Positions 44,401 to 51,909 of a stretch of DNA of 64,000 bases are shown piece after piece. The first letter of the stretch is position 1. Each line of letters starts with the position of its first letter. Both the position numbers and the translations under genes were made by a program. The notes beneath the pieces are model-generated. The model saw nothing but the letters and a program-made list of their open reading frames with translations, ran no database searches and was not told the origin of the DNA. The DNA is taken from positions 1,984,001 to 2,048,000 of the forward strand of contig NZ_CP064654.1 of the NCBI RefSeq assembly GCF_015529805.1, read 5' to 3'. The stretch comes from Qipengyuania soli (GTDB taxonomy: Bacteria > Pseudomonadota > Alphaproteobacteria > Sphingomonadales > Sphingomonadaceae).

Positions 44401-45185
44401 GGCGTGCGCGTTTGCGGCACGTTGGAGCCCCACATCATCAGGAAGCCGGCATTGTACCAGTCGGCGCTTTCCGGAACGTCGGTCTGCTCACCCCAGGTCT
44501 GAGGGCTGGCGGGTGGCAGATCGCAGTACCAGTCGTAGAATGACATGCAGGTGCCGCCGAGCAGCGAAAGGTAGCGCGAGCCAGCCGCATAACTCACCAT
44601 CGACATCGCCGGGATCGGCGAGAAGCCGATCACCCGGTCGGGGCCGTAGGTCTTGGCGGTGTAGGCATTGGCCGCGGCGATGATCTCGTTGACCTCATCC
44701 CACGTCGAACGCACGAAACCGCCGTGACCACGTATTGCGGTGTAGGTTTTGCGCTTGGCCGGATCCTCGACGATCGAAGCCCATGCCGCGACGGGAGTCC
44801 GCACCGTACGCGCTTCGCGCCACAGCTTGACAAGCCGCGAGCGGATCATCGGATACTTCAGCCGCTGGGCCGAATAGATGTACCAACTGTAACTTGCACC
44901 GCGCGGGCACCCACGAGGCTCGTGGTTCGGCAGATCGGGCCGCGTACGCGGATAGTCGGTCTGCTGTGTTTCCCACGTGATGATCCCGCCCTTAACGTAA
45001 ATCTTCCAACTGCACGAGCCGGTGCAGTTCACCCCGTGGGTCGACCGCACGATTTTGTCGTGCTGCCAACGCTTGCGATAGCTGTCCTCCCAGTCTCGGT
45101 TCTGGTTGGTTGTGATGCCGTGGCCTTTTGAAAACGGCTGCTTGGCCTGTTTGAAGAAGGTCAGGCGGTCGAGAAGATGGCTCAT
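41448..45185 (-). CDS. narG: NarG, catalytic subunit of respiratory nitrate reductase
   Basis: The 1245-residue molybdoenzyme reduces nitrate to nitrite with bis-MGD cofactor. The FS0 cluster motif H-G-V-N-C-T-G-S-C-S-W (about 50) and later C-P-R-G-A-S-Y-S-W are present. The molybdenum aspartate region reads W-Y-N-A-G-F-L-M-M-W-G-S-N. As is usual in NarG, there is only a vestigial twin-arginine-like start and the enzyme faces the cytoplasm. Length is standard. It overlaps narK by four bases. Confidence 0.98.
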   Translation of the reverse strand: MSHLLDRLTFFKQAKQPFSKGHGITTNQNRDWEDSYRKRWQHDKIVRSTHGVNCTGSCSWKIYVKGGIITWETQQTDYPRTRPDLPNHEPRGCPRGASYSWYIYSAQRLKYPMIRSRLVKLWREARTVRTPVAAWASIVEDPAKRKTYTAIRGHGGFVRSTWDEVNEIIAAANAYTAKTYGPDRVIGFSPIPAMSMVSYAAGSRYLSLLGGTCMSFYDWYCDLPPASPQTWGEQTDVPESADWYNAGFLMMWGSNVPQTRTPDAHFMTEARYRGTKVAVVSPDYAEATKFADLWLNPKQGTDAALAMAMGHVILREYHLDRQAEYFEDYCRKYSDFPMLVRLVEKDGAYVPERLLRASDFLKDLGEENNPDWKTVAIDETTEEVVVPNGSAGFRWGEKGKWNLEEKDGRGNDTALRMTNILEGNHDEVIEVSFPYFGNREHDHFEGTDHPSVLNRRVPARQLQLKEGKAFVATVFDLFCANYGLDRGLGGDHVARDYAEMVPYTPAWAEKITGVPADQIITTAREFAGNAETTKGKSMVILGAGLNHWYHMDMNYRGIINLLVMCGCVGQSGGGWSHYVGQEKLRPQTGWLPLAFALDWNRPPRQMNSTSFFYAHTDQWRYETLGVDEILSPTAPEGEWDASLIDYNARAERMGWLPSAPQLKTNPLEVGKAAKASGKEAKDYVAEQLKSGELEMSCFDPDDPANWPRNMFVWRSNLLGSSGKGHEYFLKHLLGTAHGVQGKDLGEIGGQKPKEVKWHDDAPQGKLDLLVTLDFRMSTTCVYSDIVLPTASWYEKDDLNTSDMHPFIHPLSAAVDPVWESRSDWDIYKGIAKKFSEVAPEVLGVEQDVVLSPIQHDSPNEIAQPFEVEDWGQGQVEPVPGKTMATVALVERDYPALYERFCSLGPLMDKLGNGGKGIAWNTEREVENLRKLNGTTKLNGSDKGAPRIESAIDAAEVILMLAPETNGEVAVKAWGDLSKKTGRDHKHLALPKEEEKIRFRDIQAQPRKIISSPTWSGLESEHVCYNAGYTNVHELIPWRTLTGRQQLYQDHKWMRAFGEGFCVYRPPIDTKAVQPMLDEAKNAPHVVLNFITPHQKWGIHSTYTDNLLMLTLSRGGPIVWMSEVDAAKAGLVDNDWVEAFNANGALVARVVVSQRMKEGTLFMYHAQEKIVNVPGSPLTGQRGGIHNSVTRAVLKPTHMIGGYVQQSYGFNYYGTVGSNRDEYVIVRKLQKVDWLEGALAEGENAA

Positions 45186-47929
45186 GCGGTTGCTCCCTTG
45201 AGCTGAGCGGGTGTTTCAACCGGGGCTGGTGCCCGGCCGCGCTCGATGTCGTGCAGCAGGCCGCCGCGGCGGGTGTAGGCCCACCAGGTCAATGCCGCAC
45301 AGCTGGAATAGAAGATGAAGAAGCCCCACAGCGCCGCCATTGGCGAACCGGTGGCGGCAATCGCGCTACCGAAGCTCTTCGGAATGAAGAAGGCCCCGTA
45401 AGCGGCAATGGCCGAAGTGAAGCCAACGATCGCAGCGGATTCCTTCTCTGCCTGGCGAACCCGGGCCGTTGCATCGAGTTCCGGCATCAGGCGCGGGACT
45501 TCCTGGCGCATGATGTTGGGGATCATCTGGAAGGTCGATGCATTGCCAACACCGGTCATGAAGAACATGAAGATGAAAGCGCCAAGGAAGCCCCACCAGT
45601 TGGCCGCTTCGAGGAAGTACACCACCCCGAGCACGCCCAGCATCATGAGTACAAAGACCCAGAAGGTTACCCGAGCCCCGCCCCACTTGTCCGACACCCA
45701 TCCCGTCGCAGCACGGCTGAGCGCCCCCACAAGCGGCCCGAGGAAGACGAACTGCAGCACATCCACATCGGGGAACTGGTGCTTGGCGAGCAACGGCAGG
45801 CCAGCGGAGAAACCGATGAAGCTGCCGAATGTGCCGGTGTAGAGCCAGCACATCAGCCAGTTGTGCTTGCGCTGGAAGATCACCGACTGTTCGGAGAAGC
45901 TGGCTTTTGCATCGGCGATGTCATTCATCCCGAACCATGCCAGCAGCGTGGACGCCATGATGAACGGCACCCAGATGAAGCCGGCATTCTGCAGCCACAG
46001 CTGACCGCCTTCGGCAGTTTGCTGAGGCTCCCCGCCCAGCGCGCCGAACACGCTGGCGACAATCACCAACGGAACGAGGAACTGCATCACCGAAACTCCC
46101 AGGTTTCCGAGTCCGGCGTTAAGCGCGAGCGCATTGCCCTTCTGCGCCTTCGGGAAGAAGAAGCTTATGTTGGACATGGAGGAGGCGAAGTTGCCGCCAC
46201 CAAAGCCGCACAGCAGCGCCAGAGTCAGGAAGATGACATAGGGCGTATCCGGGTTCTGGACCGCATAGCCTATCCCGAATGCCGGGATCAGCAGCGACGC
46301 GGTCGACATCGTGGTCCACAGGCGCCCGCCGAATATCGGAACGACAAAGCTGTAGAAGATCCGCAAGGTCGCGCCCGAAAGGCCCGGCAATGCCGCCAGC
46401 CAAAACAGCTGATCGGTGGTGTAGTCGAAGCCTATCGAGGGCAGCTTCGCGACCACCATCGACCACACCATCCAGACCGAGAACGCCAGCAGCAGCGCCG
46501 GGATCGAGATGTAGAGATTGCGGCGAGCAATCTTCTCGCCCGTTTGCTCCCAGAAACCGGGATCCTCTGGCTTCCACTCGGTCAGCACCTTGCTGGGCGT
46601 AGCAACGGCCTGCTTTTCCTCATCGTGCAGCTCGGCCATTTCAGGGAATTCGGGAAGCGAGCGCGTATCGATGCCGCTGGCCTTCTGTTCCATCTGCCGG
46701 ATAGCGATATGCATCCATGCGAGCGCAATGCCGACCAGGGCGAACAGGACCATGAAACAGCTGGTCCAGATGCCGGTCAGGTCACTGACCGCGCCGAACA
46801 CGATCGGCAAAATAAAGCCGCCGAGCCCACCGACGAGGCCCACGAGACCGCCCACCGATCCAACGTGGCCCGGATAGTAGACCGGAATGTGCTTGTAGAC
46901 CGCCGCCTTGCCGAGCGACATGAAGAAGCCCAGCACGAATACAGTGATGACAAAAGGCACCAAGTTCATCGAGGTCGAGAACATGATGTCGCCTTCGATC
47001 CCGTGGATGACGTAATCGGTCGCGGGATAGGACAGCATGAAGAGGCAGATCAGCGAGACGCCGAAGGTGGCGTACATGATCTTGCGCGCGCCATACTTAT
47101 CCGAGAGCACGCCTCCATAGGCGCGGAACACACTGGCCGAGAGCGAGAAGGTCGCAGCGAGCATACCCGCCAGCTTCACGTCGATGCCGTAGAGTCCCAC
47201 CATGTAATTGGGCAGCCAGAGCGCGAGCGCCACGAAGGCTCCGAAGACGAAGAAGTAATAGAGCGAGAAACGCCACACCTGCTCATTACGGAGCGGTTCG
47301 AGCTGTTCGAGCAAGCCTTTTGCCTTCACCCCGCTAGTCTTGCGGGCCGCGAACTCGGGATCGTCCTTGGCAAAAAGGTAGAACAGGACGGCTACGATCG
47401 CCAAGGCTCCCGCCCAGACCTGGGCCACGCCCTGCCAGCCGATCGCCACCATAACCCACGGCGCAAGAAACTTGGTCACCGCCGCACCGACATTGCCCAT
47501 GCCGAAGAAACCGAGAGCCGAGCCCTGCTTTTCAAGCGGGTAGAACTTGGAAACATAGGCGACGCCTACGGCGAAGCCGCCACCCGCCAAGCCAAGACCC
47601 AACGCCGCCAGCAGCATCATGAGATAGCTGTCCGTGTAGGAAAGCAGGAATGTCGATGCCGCCGAGGCGAGCATGGTGATCGGGAAGACGATGCGACCAC
47701 CATATTGGTCAGTCCAGATACCGAGGAACAGGCGGGTCAACGACCCCGTCAGAATCGGGGTTCCGACTAGCAGTCCGAACTGGGTATCGCTGAGGCCCAG
47801 CTCGGCCTTGATTTCGATCCCGACGATCGCGAAGATCGTCCAGACAGCGAAGCAGATCGTGAACGCGAATGTGCTCAGTCCTAGAGCCCGATTCTGTTCG
47901 CTGCTGGTCGCGATTTCCTGTCCTGGCAT
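45182..47929 (-). CDS. narK: NarK1-NarK2 fusion, nitrate/nitrite transporter
   Basis: The 915-residue protein consists of two complete MFS transporters joined in one chain, about 24 helices. The first half (to about 420) resembles NarK1-type nitrate/proton symporters; the second half (from about 470) resembles NarK2-type nitrate/nitrite antiporters. The G-x8-G-x3-G-style nitrate signatures appear in both (G-L-A-G-G-G-F-A-V-G and L-L-C-G-F-G-G-G-N-F-A-S-S). Such fusions are known in Paracoccus. It heads the nar operon. Start 47929 matches the transporter N-terminus; the in-frame extension upstream lies in the promoter. Confidence 0.94.
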   Translation of the reverse strand: MPGQEIATSSEQNRALGLSTFAFTICFAVWTIFAIVGIEIKAELGLSDTQFGLLVGTPILTGSLTRLFLGIWTDQYGGRIVFPITMLASAASTFLLSYTDSYLMMLLAALGLGLAGGGFAVGVAYVSKFYPLEKQGSALGFFGMGNVGAAVTKFLAPWVMVAIGWQGVAQVWAGALAIVAVLFYLFAKDDPEFAARKTSGVKAKGLLEQLEPLRNEQVWRFSLYYFFVFGAFVALALWLPNYMVGLYGIDVKLAGMLAATFSLSASVFRAYGGVLSDKYGARKIMYATFGVSLICLFMLSYPATDYVIHGIEGDIMFSTSMNLVPFVITVFVLGFFMSLGKAAVYKHIPVYYPGHVGSVGGLVGLVGGLGGFILPIVFGAVSDLTGIWTSCFMVLFALVGIALAWMHIAIRQMEQKASGIDTRSLPEFPEMAELHDEEKQAVATPSKVLTEWKPEDPGFWEQTGEKIARRNLYISIPALLLAFSVWMVWSMVVAKLPSIGFDYTTDQLFWLAALPGLSGATLRIFYSFVVPIFGGRLWTTMSTASLLIPAFGIGYAVQNPDTPYVIFLTLALLCGFGGGNFASSMSNISFFFPKAQKGNALALNAGLGNLGVSVMQFLVPLVIVASVFGALGGEPQQTAEGGQLWLQNAGFIWVPFIMASTLLAWFGMNDIADAKASFSEQSVIFQRKHNWLMCWLYTGTFGSFIGFSAGLPLLAKHQFPDVDVLQFVFLGPLVGALSRAATGWVSDKWGGARVTFWVFVLMMLGVLGVVYFLEAANWWGFLGAFIFMFFMTGVGNASTFQMIPNIMRQEVPRLMPELDATARVRQAEKESAAIVGFTSAIAAYGAFFIPKSFGSAIAATGSPMAALWGFFIFYSSCAALTWWAYTRRGGLLHDIERGRAPAPVETPAQLKGATA

Positions 47930-47958
47930 GATATGGTTCCTGATCTGGTATTTCGGAC

Positions 47959-47971
47959 AGGACCTCAATTA
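47959..47971 (-). promoter_or_regulatory. Likely narK promoter -10 region
   Basis: On the minus strand T-A-A-T-T-G (47971-47966) lies where a -10 element should be if the box at 47993-48006 sits at -41.5, giving a start near 47959. The 30-base leader to the ATG would be normal. Both spacing and sequence are read directly; activity is inference. Confidence 0.5.
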
Positions 47972-47992
47972 CGGGAGGCTCATCGAGGCTCT

Positions 47993-48006
47993 TTGACGAG
48001 GATCAA
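47993..48006. promoter_or_regulatory. FNR/DNR-type box upstream of narK
   Basis: T-T-G-A-C-G-A-G-G-A-T-C-A-A matches TTGA-N6-TCAA exactly. Its centre is 70 bases ahead of the narK start, with a suitable -10 element 30 bases closer. This is the expected position for activation of the nar operon. Confidence 0.75.
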
Positions 48007-48085
48007 ATTGGAATACGAGGCCCGGGCAATCTCCTCTCGGCATGACGAGGCGCAATGGAGTCACCGAAATGGATCATGCACCTTC

Positions 48086-48099
48086 TTGATAATTATCAA
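48086..48099. promoter_or_regulatory. Perfectly palindromic FNR/DNR-type box upstream of the regulator gene
   Basis: T-T-G-A-T-A-A-T-T-A-T-C-A-A is a perfect 14-base palindrome of the FNR family. Its centre is about 54 bases ahead of the regulator ATG at 48147, suggesting autoregulation. It may also contribute to the divergent narK promoter. Confidence 0.75.
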
Positions 48100-48146
48100 T
48101 CTGAAGGCTAACTCGGCGAATTCATCGAGCTGGAGCTGCGACAATC

Positions 48147-48842
48147 ATGCGAATCGGAGAGAAGCCTGAAATCGCACGGCTTCCGCTGTTTCGGGACATG
48201 GCCGAAGCGCAGCGCGATACGATCCTTGCGGGGGCCTATCTCCAGGTATTTCCTCCCCAGCTTACGCTGTTCGAGAAAGGGCAGGATGCGGACTTCCTGC
48301 ATGTGCTTGTCGATGGGCTGGTGGAACTGTTTGTGGAGGGCGCCGGGCGCGATACGACCATGCGGATCGTGGAACCCGTCGAAAGCTTTATTCTCGCCGC
48401 CGTCGTGACCGATACACCCTATCTGATGTCGGCACGCACGCTCGCATCATCGCGCATCCTGCTCGTTCCTGCATCCGGTTTGCGCGAATCCATTCGGCAT
48501 GATGCTGCCTTGATGCAGGCGACCATGCACGAGCTCGCACATGGCTATCGCGATCTTGTCCGCGCGCTAACGGATATGAAGGTGCGACAGTCGGCCGAAC
48601 GGTTAGGCAATCACTTGCTTGAAAAATCCGCCCGGAAAGGCGGGCAGTGGGAGTTCGAGCTCAAGGGTGAAAAGCGACTGCTCGCCTCGCTGCTCGGCAT
48701 GACGCCCGAAAACCTCTCCCGTGCTTTCGGTACGCTCAGGAAACACGGCGTCTCGCTTGATGGCTCAAAGGTGAGGATCGAGGACCGCGAAAGCCTTGAG
48801 CGCTATTCCCGGCCCGATCCGGTTCCGCCTGACCTGCGCTAG
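48147..48842 (+). CDS. Crp/Fnr-type regulator without cysteines (Dnr/NnrR-like)
   Basis: The 231-residue regulator has a cyclic-nucleotide-type sensor domain, a long dimer helix and a C-terminal winged helix. The recognition helix T-P-E-N-L-S-R-A-F carries the E-x-x-S-R pattern that reads TTGA-N6-TCAA in FNR and DNR. There is no cysteine anywhere, so an FNR-type iron-sulfur cluster is impossible. A Dnr/NnrR type that senses nitric oxide through haem is the best guess. It is divergent from narK and flanked by matching boxes. ATG 48147 follows the conserved gap from its box. Confidence 0.88.
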   Translation: MRIGEKPEIARLPLFRDMAEAQRDTILAGAYLQVFPPQLTLFEKGQDADFLHVLVDGLVELFVEGAGRDTTMRIVEPVESFILAAVVTDTPYLMSARTLASSRILLVPASGLRESIRHDAALMQATMHELAHGYRDLVRALTDMKVRQSAERLGNHLLEKSARKGGQWEFELKGEKRLLASLLGMTPENLSRAFGTLRKHGVSLDGSKVRIEDRESLERYSRPDPVPPDLR

Positions 48843-50053
48843 AAACTGACCTGGACTTGCAGCCATCCTTTTGTGGTATCGACACTGAACCCTTCCGCTT
48901 CGTAATGCGCAAACTTCGCCAGAACGGTAAGGTTCTTCCTTATCGGAAATACCGCAAGCAGGTTCACTTCCCGTCCGTAAGCAAGGTCCGTCTCGGTAGC
49001 GTCGAAATCGTGCACGATACCGCGCAATAGCAACCCCTTGAGAGGCGATCCGTCGCCGAAACGATAGCTCACGTCGCCATAGAAATCGCGCAGCCCGTCT
49101 GGTGGGGTGGCGAGGAACTTGTCGGCCCAGCCGTTGAAAGCGTGCAAGGTCGCCAATGGAGTCTGCAGCCCGGTCGATCCGTTGCCTTCCAGACGCTCAA
49201 AGCCGACCTTGGCAGTGAAACCCCCGGTCGAAACCCCCGGCTCGAGCAGCAGGTAGTCGAGCGAAAAATTGCCCGGATTCGGCCCCAGATCGCGCTGGTT
49301 CGCGTATTCCGCAGTGTAGAGGAGTTTCGTACTGCCGCTCACCGGCTGCGAGCCCGCAAGGCGCAAACCCAGTGTTTGCGAACTGGCCGCGGGCGCATCG
49401 GGGATATCGAGGAAATAGCCATAGGCAGAAACCGTACCCACTGACGGAATGGCGTAGCTGGCGTTGAGGGCATGGATATCGTTGTCCCGCCAGATTCCGT
49501 TGGGGGAATCCGGCCCAAAGATCCGGTTGACCCGCCATGCATGGAAGTACTGGATCGATGCCCCTTCGACGGGCTTCACCGATAGCTGTGCAAGGTCGAA
49601 TGTCTGGTCGTTCTGGCGCCAGTCGACCGAACCGATCCAGCGTTGATTGTCGAGGTTGACCTTTTGCCGCCCGGCGACCGCTTCGATCGCCGGATCAGGG
49701 CGCCATCGCACGAAGGCGCGGTTGAGCAACACGTCGGACGAATCGGCGACGACGGGGAACTGGACCAACCCGTTCGTGGTGTCATTAAAATCCTCTGGCC
49801 CGATCCGGACCACGGCCTCGCCTTCGACCAGCGCGCTGAAACCGTTCCACTCGTCGGTCTCGACCCCGCCCCTGATCCTGAGTGTCGAAGCGGTGGCATC
49901 TTGCGGCAGATTCGCCTGATCGACTACTTCGAGCCGGTACCTCAAATCCAGATAGGGGTCGATCGGCAGGTCATTGCCGTCATCTGCGAAGGCGGCGGTC
50001 GGCGAAAGTATCGCCAGCGAAGCAGCCGTAAGGCTGAGAAGGTGTGTTTTCAT
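48839..50053 (-). CDS. Alginate-export-like outer membrane porin
   Basis: The 404-residue exported protein has a signal peptide (L-L-S-L-T-A-A-S-L-A-I-L-S-P-T-A-A-F-A) and a beta-barrel body of the alginate-export type: Y-L-D-L-R-Y-R-L-E-V-V-D, V-R-W-R-P, G-R-Q-K-V-N-L-D-N-Q-R-W-I-G and a C-terminal aromatic-ended strand (L-Q-V-Q-V-S-F). It presumably lets an anion through the outer membrane; nitrate is a guess from context. Its stop overlaps the regulator stop. A TTGA-N6-TCAA box lies 40 bases upstream. Confidence 0.8.
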   Translation of the reverse strand: MKTHLLSLTAASLAILSPTAAFADDGNDLPIDPYLDLRYRLEVVDQANLPQDATASTLRIRGGVETDEWNGFSALVEGEAVVRIGPEDFNDTTNGLVQFPVVADSSDVLLNRAFVRWRPDPAIEAVAGRQKVNLDNQRWIGSVDWRQNDQTFDLAQLSVKPVEGASIQYFHAWRVNRIFGPDSPNGIWRDNDIHALNASYAIPSVGTVSAYGYFLDIPDAPAASSQTLGLRLAGSQPVSGSTKLLYTAEYANQRDLGPNPGNFSLDYLLLEPGVSTGGFTAKVGFERLEGNGSTGLQTPLATLHAFNGWADKFLATPPDGLRDFYGDVSYRFGDGSPLKGLLLRGIVHDFDATETDLAYGREVNLLAVFPIRKNLTVLAKFAHYEAEGFSVDTTKGWLQVQVSF

Positions 50054-50086
50054 ATCGCCCGAATAGACTCGCAAGCCGAGATGTAT

Positions 50087-50100
50087 TTGATGCTGATCAA
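50087..50100. promoter_or_regulatory. FNR/DNR-type box between the porin and CopD-like genes
   Basis: T-T-G-A-T-G-C-T-G-A-T-C-A-A matches the consensus exactly. It is nearly midway between the two divergent start codons (40 and 42 bases). That is close for -41.5 activation, so a very short leader, a different spacing or repression are all possible. Confidence 0.7.
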
Positions 50101-50135
50101 AGTTGTGCAGGCGATAACAGCTAGAAGGCAAGACC

Positions 50136-50606
50136 ATGATCTTCGACGACTTCACCATTGCTCGCGTGCTGCATGTCGTCTCCATTGTCGGCTGGATCGG
50201 CGGCGTCTGGTTCGTCACATTCGTGGTGATGCCGGCCATACGGAAGACCGAAGCGCCTGAGAACCGGTTGCAGGCCTTTCACCGCATAGAGCAGGGCTTT
50301 TCCGCACATGCCAAGGCGTGGGTTCTGCTGGCTGGCGCCTCCGGGTTCTGGATGACGTGGCGCGGCGACATGTGGGGGCGTTTTGCCGAGCAGGGTTACT
50401 GGTGGATGCATGCGATGCTTGCCCTGTGGCTGGCGTTCTTTGTGATGCTGTTCATTGCCGAACCGCTGTTTTTGCACCGGCGGATGGCGCACTCGCAAAC
50501 ACCCGAACGCGATTTTCGCTTGATGGTTCGGGTGCATCAGGCCCTTTCCATTGCCGCCCTGTTGACGACGCTTGGTGCAATGGCCGGCGCCCACGGAATA
50601 CTCTGA
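50136..50606 (+). CDS. CopD-like membrane protein
   Basis: The 156-residue protein has four hydrophobic helices. Histidines lie in V-L-H-V-V-S, A-F-H-R-I, W-W-M-H-A-M and R-V-H-Q-A, a pattern seen in CopD/HemJ-like membrane proteins that bind haem or copper. The function is unknown; in its place behind an FNR-type box it could serve redox or metal handling under anaerobiosis. A-G-A-A-G-G lies seven bases ahead of the ATG. Confidence 0.7.
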   Translation: MIFDDFTIARVLHVVSIVGWIGGVWFVTFVVMPAIRKTEAPENRLQAFHRIEQGFSAHAKAWVLLAGASGFWMTWRGDMWGRFAEQGYWWMHAMLALWLAFFVMLFIAEPLFLHRRMAHSQTPERDFRLMVRVHQALSIAALLTTLGAMAGAHGIL

Positions 50607-50656
50607 ACGGGATGGCTCAAGAGCCGTCAGCGAGAACCGAAGGATGATGAGACCAA

Positions 50657-51268
50657 GTGGAAGAGGTACCTCAACTTACACCCGATCAAGCTCTTGAACT
50701 TTTGAAAGAAGGCAATCGGCGTTTTCTCGACGATACGACTTATGAGCCGACCATGGATCGCATGCGGCGGCTCGAGCTTGCGGCGGCGCAGCGCCCCTTC
50801 GCGGCCTATCTGAGCTGCTCCGATTCGCGCGTTCCGCCAGAGCTTCTCTTTGAACGTGGGCTTGGCGAGCTTTTCATTATCCGCAACGCAGGCAACACGC
50901 TGTGCACGACGGCACTCGGTAGCCTCGAATTCGCGGTCACGAACCTCAAGGTGCCGCTCATCGTGGTGATGGGGCACGAAGCCTGCGGCGCAATCAACGC
51001 CGCGGTGTCCCTCGCGCGGGGTAAGGCCACCTTCTCAGGAAACATTTCCAAGGTTTTGCAATCGCTGCTCCCAGCCGTGCTTGAGACAGATCCCTGGGCA
51101 GATCACATCGTCGACGCCGCCGCGATCAGCAATGTCCGGCGCGTGGTCAGAGAGCTGCGAGAGGAAGCTTCACCGGCCTTACTCGCACCGCAACGCCAGG
51201 GCTCACTCAAAGTGGTCGGTGCCTTCTATCATCTCGACAGCGGGAAGGTTGATTTCCTTGAGAATTGA
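50657..51268 (+). CDS. Beta-carbonic anhydrase
   Basis: The 203-residue zinc enzyme interconverts CO2 and bicarbonate. The zinc and active-site motifs are C-S-D-S-R near residue 53 and H-E-A-C-G near 110; both cysteines and the histidine are in place. GTG 50657 is the likely start and has no strong ribosome site. It follows the CopD-like gene by 50 bases and is probably in the same transcript. It may buffer pH or supply bicarbonate. Confidence 0.9.
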   Translation: MEEVPQLTPDQALELLKEGNRRFLDDTTYEPTMDRMRRLELAAAQRPFAAYLSCSDSRVPPELLFERGLGELFIIRNAGNTLCTTALGSLEFAVTNLKVPLIVVMGHEACGAINAAVSLARGKATFSGNISKVLQSLLPAVLETDPWADHIVDAAAISNVRRVVRELREEASPALLAPQRQGSLKVVGAFYHLDSGKVDFLEN

Positions 51269-51378
51269 GACGGGATCGCATTTGTTTTGATCCGAGACAA
51301 TGACACAGATACGAGTTATTCTTTAAATTATTAGATTGGCCCATTCTGCTGTTGATTGAGTGAAGTGGGGAGTCTGCC

Positions 51379-51462
51379 ATGATGAGCAATCTAACCAGAC
51401 GCGAGGCTATGGGACCGGCGGCGGTTGGTGGCGCGGGAGCGGCGCTGGCTGGTGCGTGCTGA
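51379..51462 (+). pseudogene. Twin-arginine lipoprotein signal fragment
   Basis: The frame encodes T-R-R-E-A-M, an Ala/Gly-rich hydrophobic stretch and the lipobox L-A-G-A-C, then stops. This is a complete export signal without a mature protein. It is most likely the 5' remnant of a deleted periplasmic redox lipoprotein gene. Confidence 0.5.
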
Positions 51463-51811
51463 CCATAAACGCACACACGCGATCGCTCCACAATTACTCG
51501 ACATAGGATCACATGCATGGCGCGATGACGGGAACGCCGCTGATTGCGCTAGCTATGAACGACCTCTCCTCTCCTATCACATGAACTTCGGCACAGCAGC
51601 TATGCACATCATCGACGCGTTCATGGCAAACCTGGATTGTGAAGTGATCGACGCCCGCTATCGGGCTTCGAAGGCATAGTGACGCGGCCCAACGTCAGGG
51701 GTGAATCAGATATCCGACTGGATGCAGCCATTTGGATGCCTTGCACCAATCGCGATACTCTGGCGCTGGGCCCCAAGTAGCCCTAAGTTTTTCTGGCGCA
51801 GGAGTTCGCTT

Positions 51812-51848
51812 GCATCCATTCGAAAGTGTGGGTCTAGGTGTGGGTCTG
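51812..51848 (+). repeat. Right arm-type direct repeat (integrase-binding candidate)
   Basis: Same layout and orientation as 24381-24417: G-C-A-T-C-C, 8 free bases, then two near copies of T-G-T-G-G-G-T-C-T. It lies 61 bases inside attR. Confidence 0.6.
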
Positions 51849-51909
51849 GTTCATTTCGCGACATCTATAGTTTCTTGATATCAAGATGTTAGATCAAAAT
51901 CAGATCGGA

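Larger units (their letters stand above)
51269..51909. other. Gene-poor element end with decayed coding fragments
   Basis: This 640-base stretch holds no intact gene. At 51379 a 27-codon frame encodes N-L-T-R-R-E-A-M-G, then A-A-L-A-G-A-C, a twin-arginine lipoprotein signal cut off by TGA directly after its cysteine. Downstream another short frame (to 51679) encodes N-F-G-T-A-A-M-H-I-I-D-A-F-M, which may be the tail of some broken gene. The right arm-type repeat follows before attR. Confidence 0.5.

Noticed and set aside
45251-47770. Long plus-strand open frame of 839 codons opposite narK
   Set aside because: It is antisense to an intact MFS fusion, has a low-complexity Gln/Arg/His/Glu-rich product and no family features.
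51287-51300. Fifth FNR-type box near the element's right end
   Set aside because: The second half reads A-C-A-A instead of T-C-A-A and no intact gene follows.
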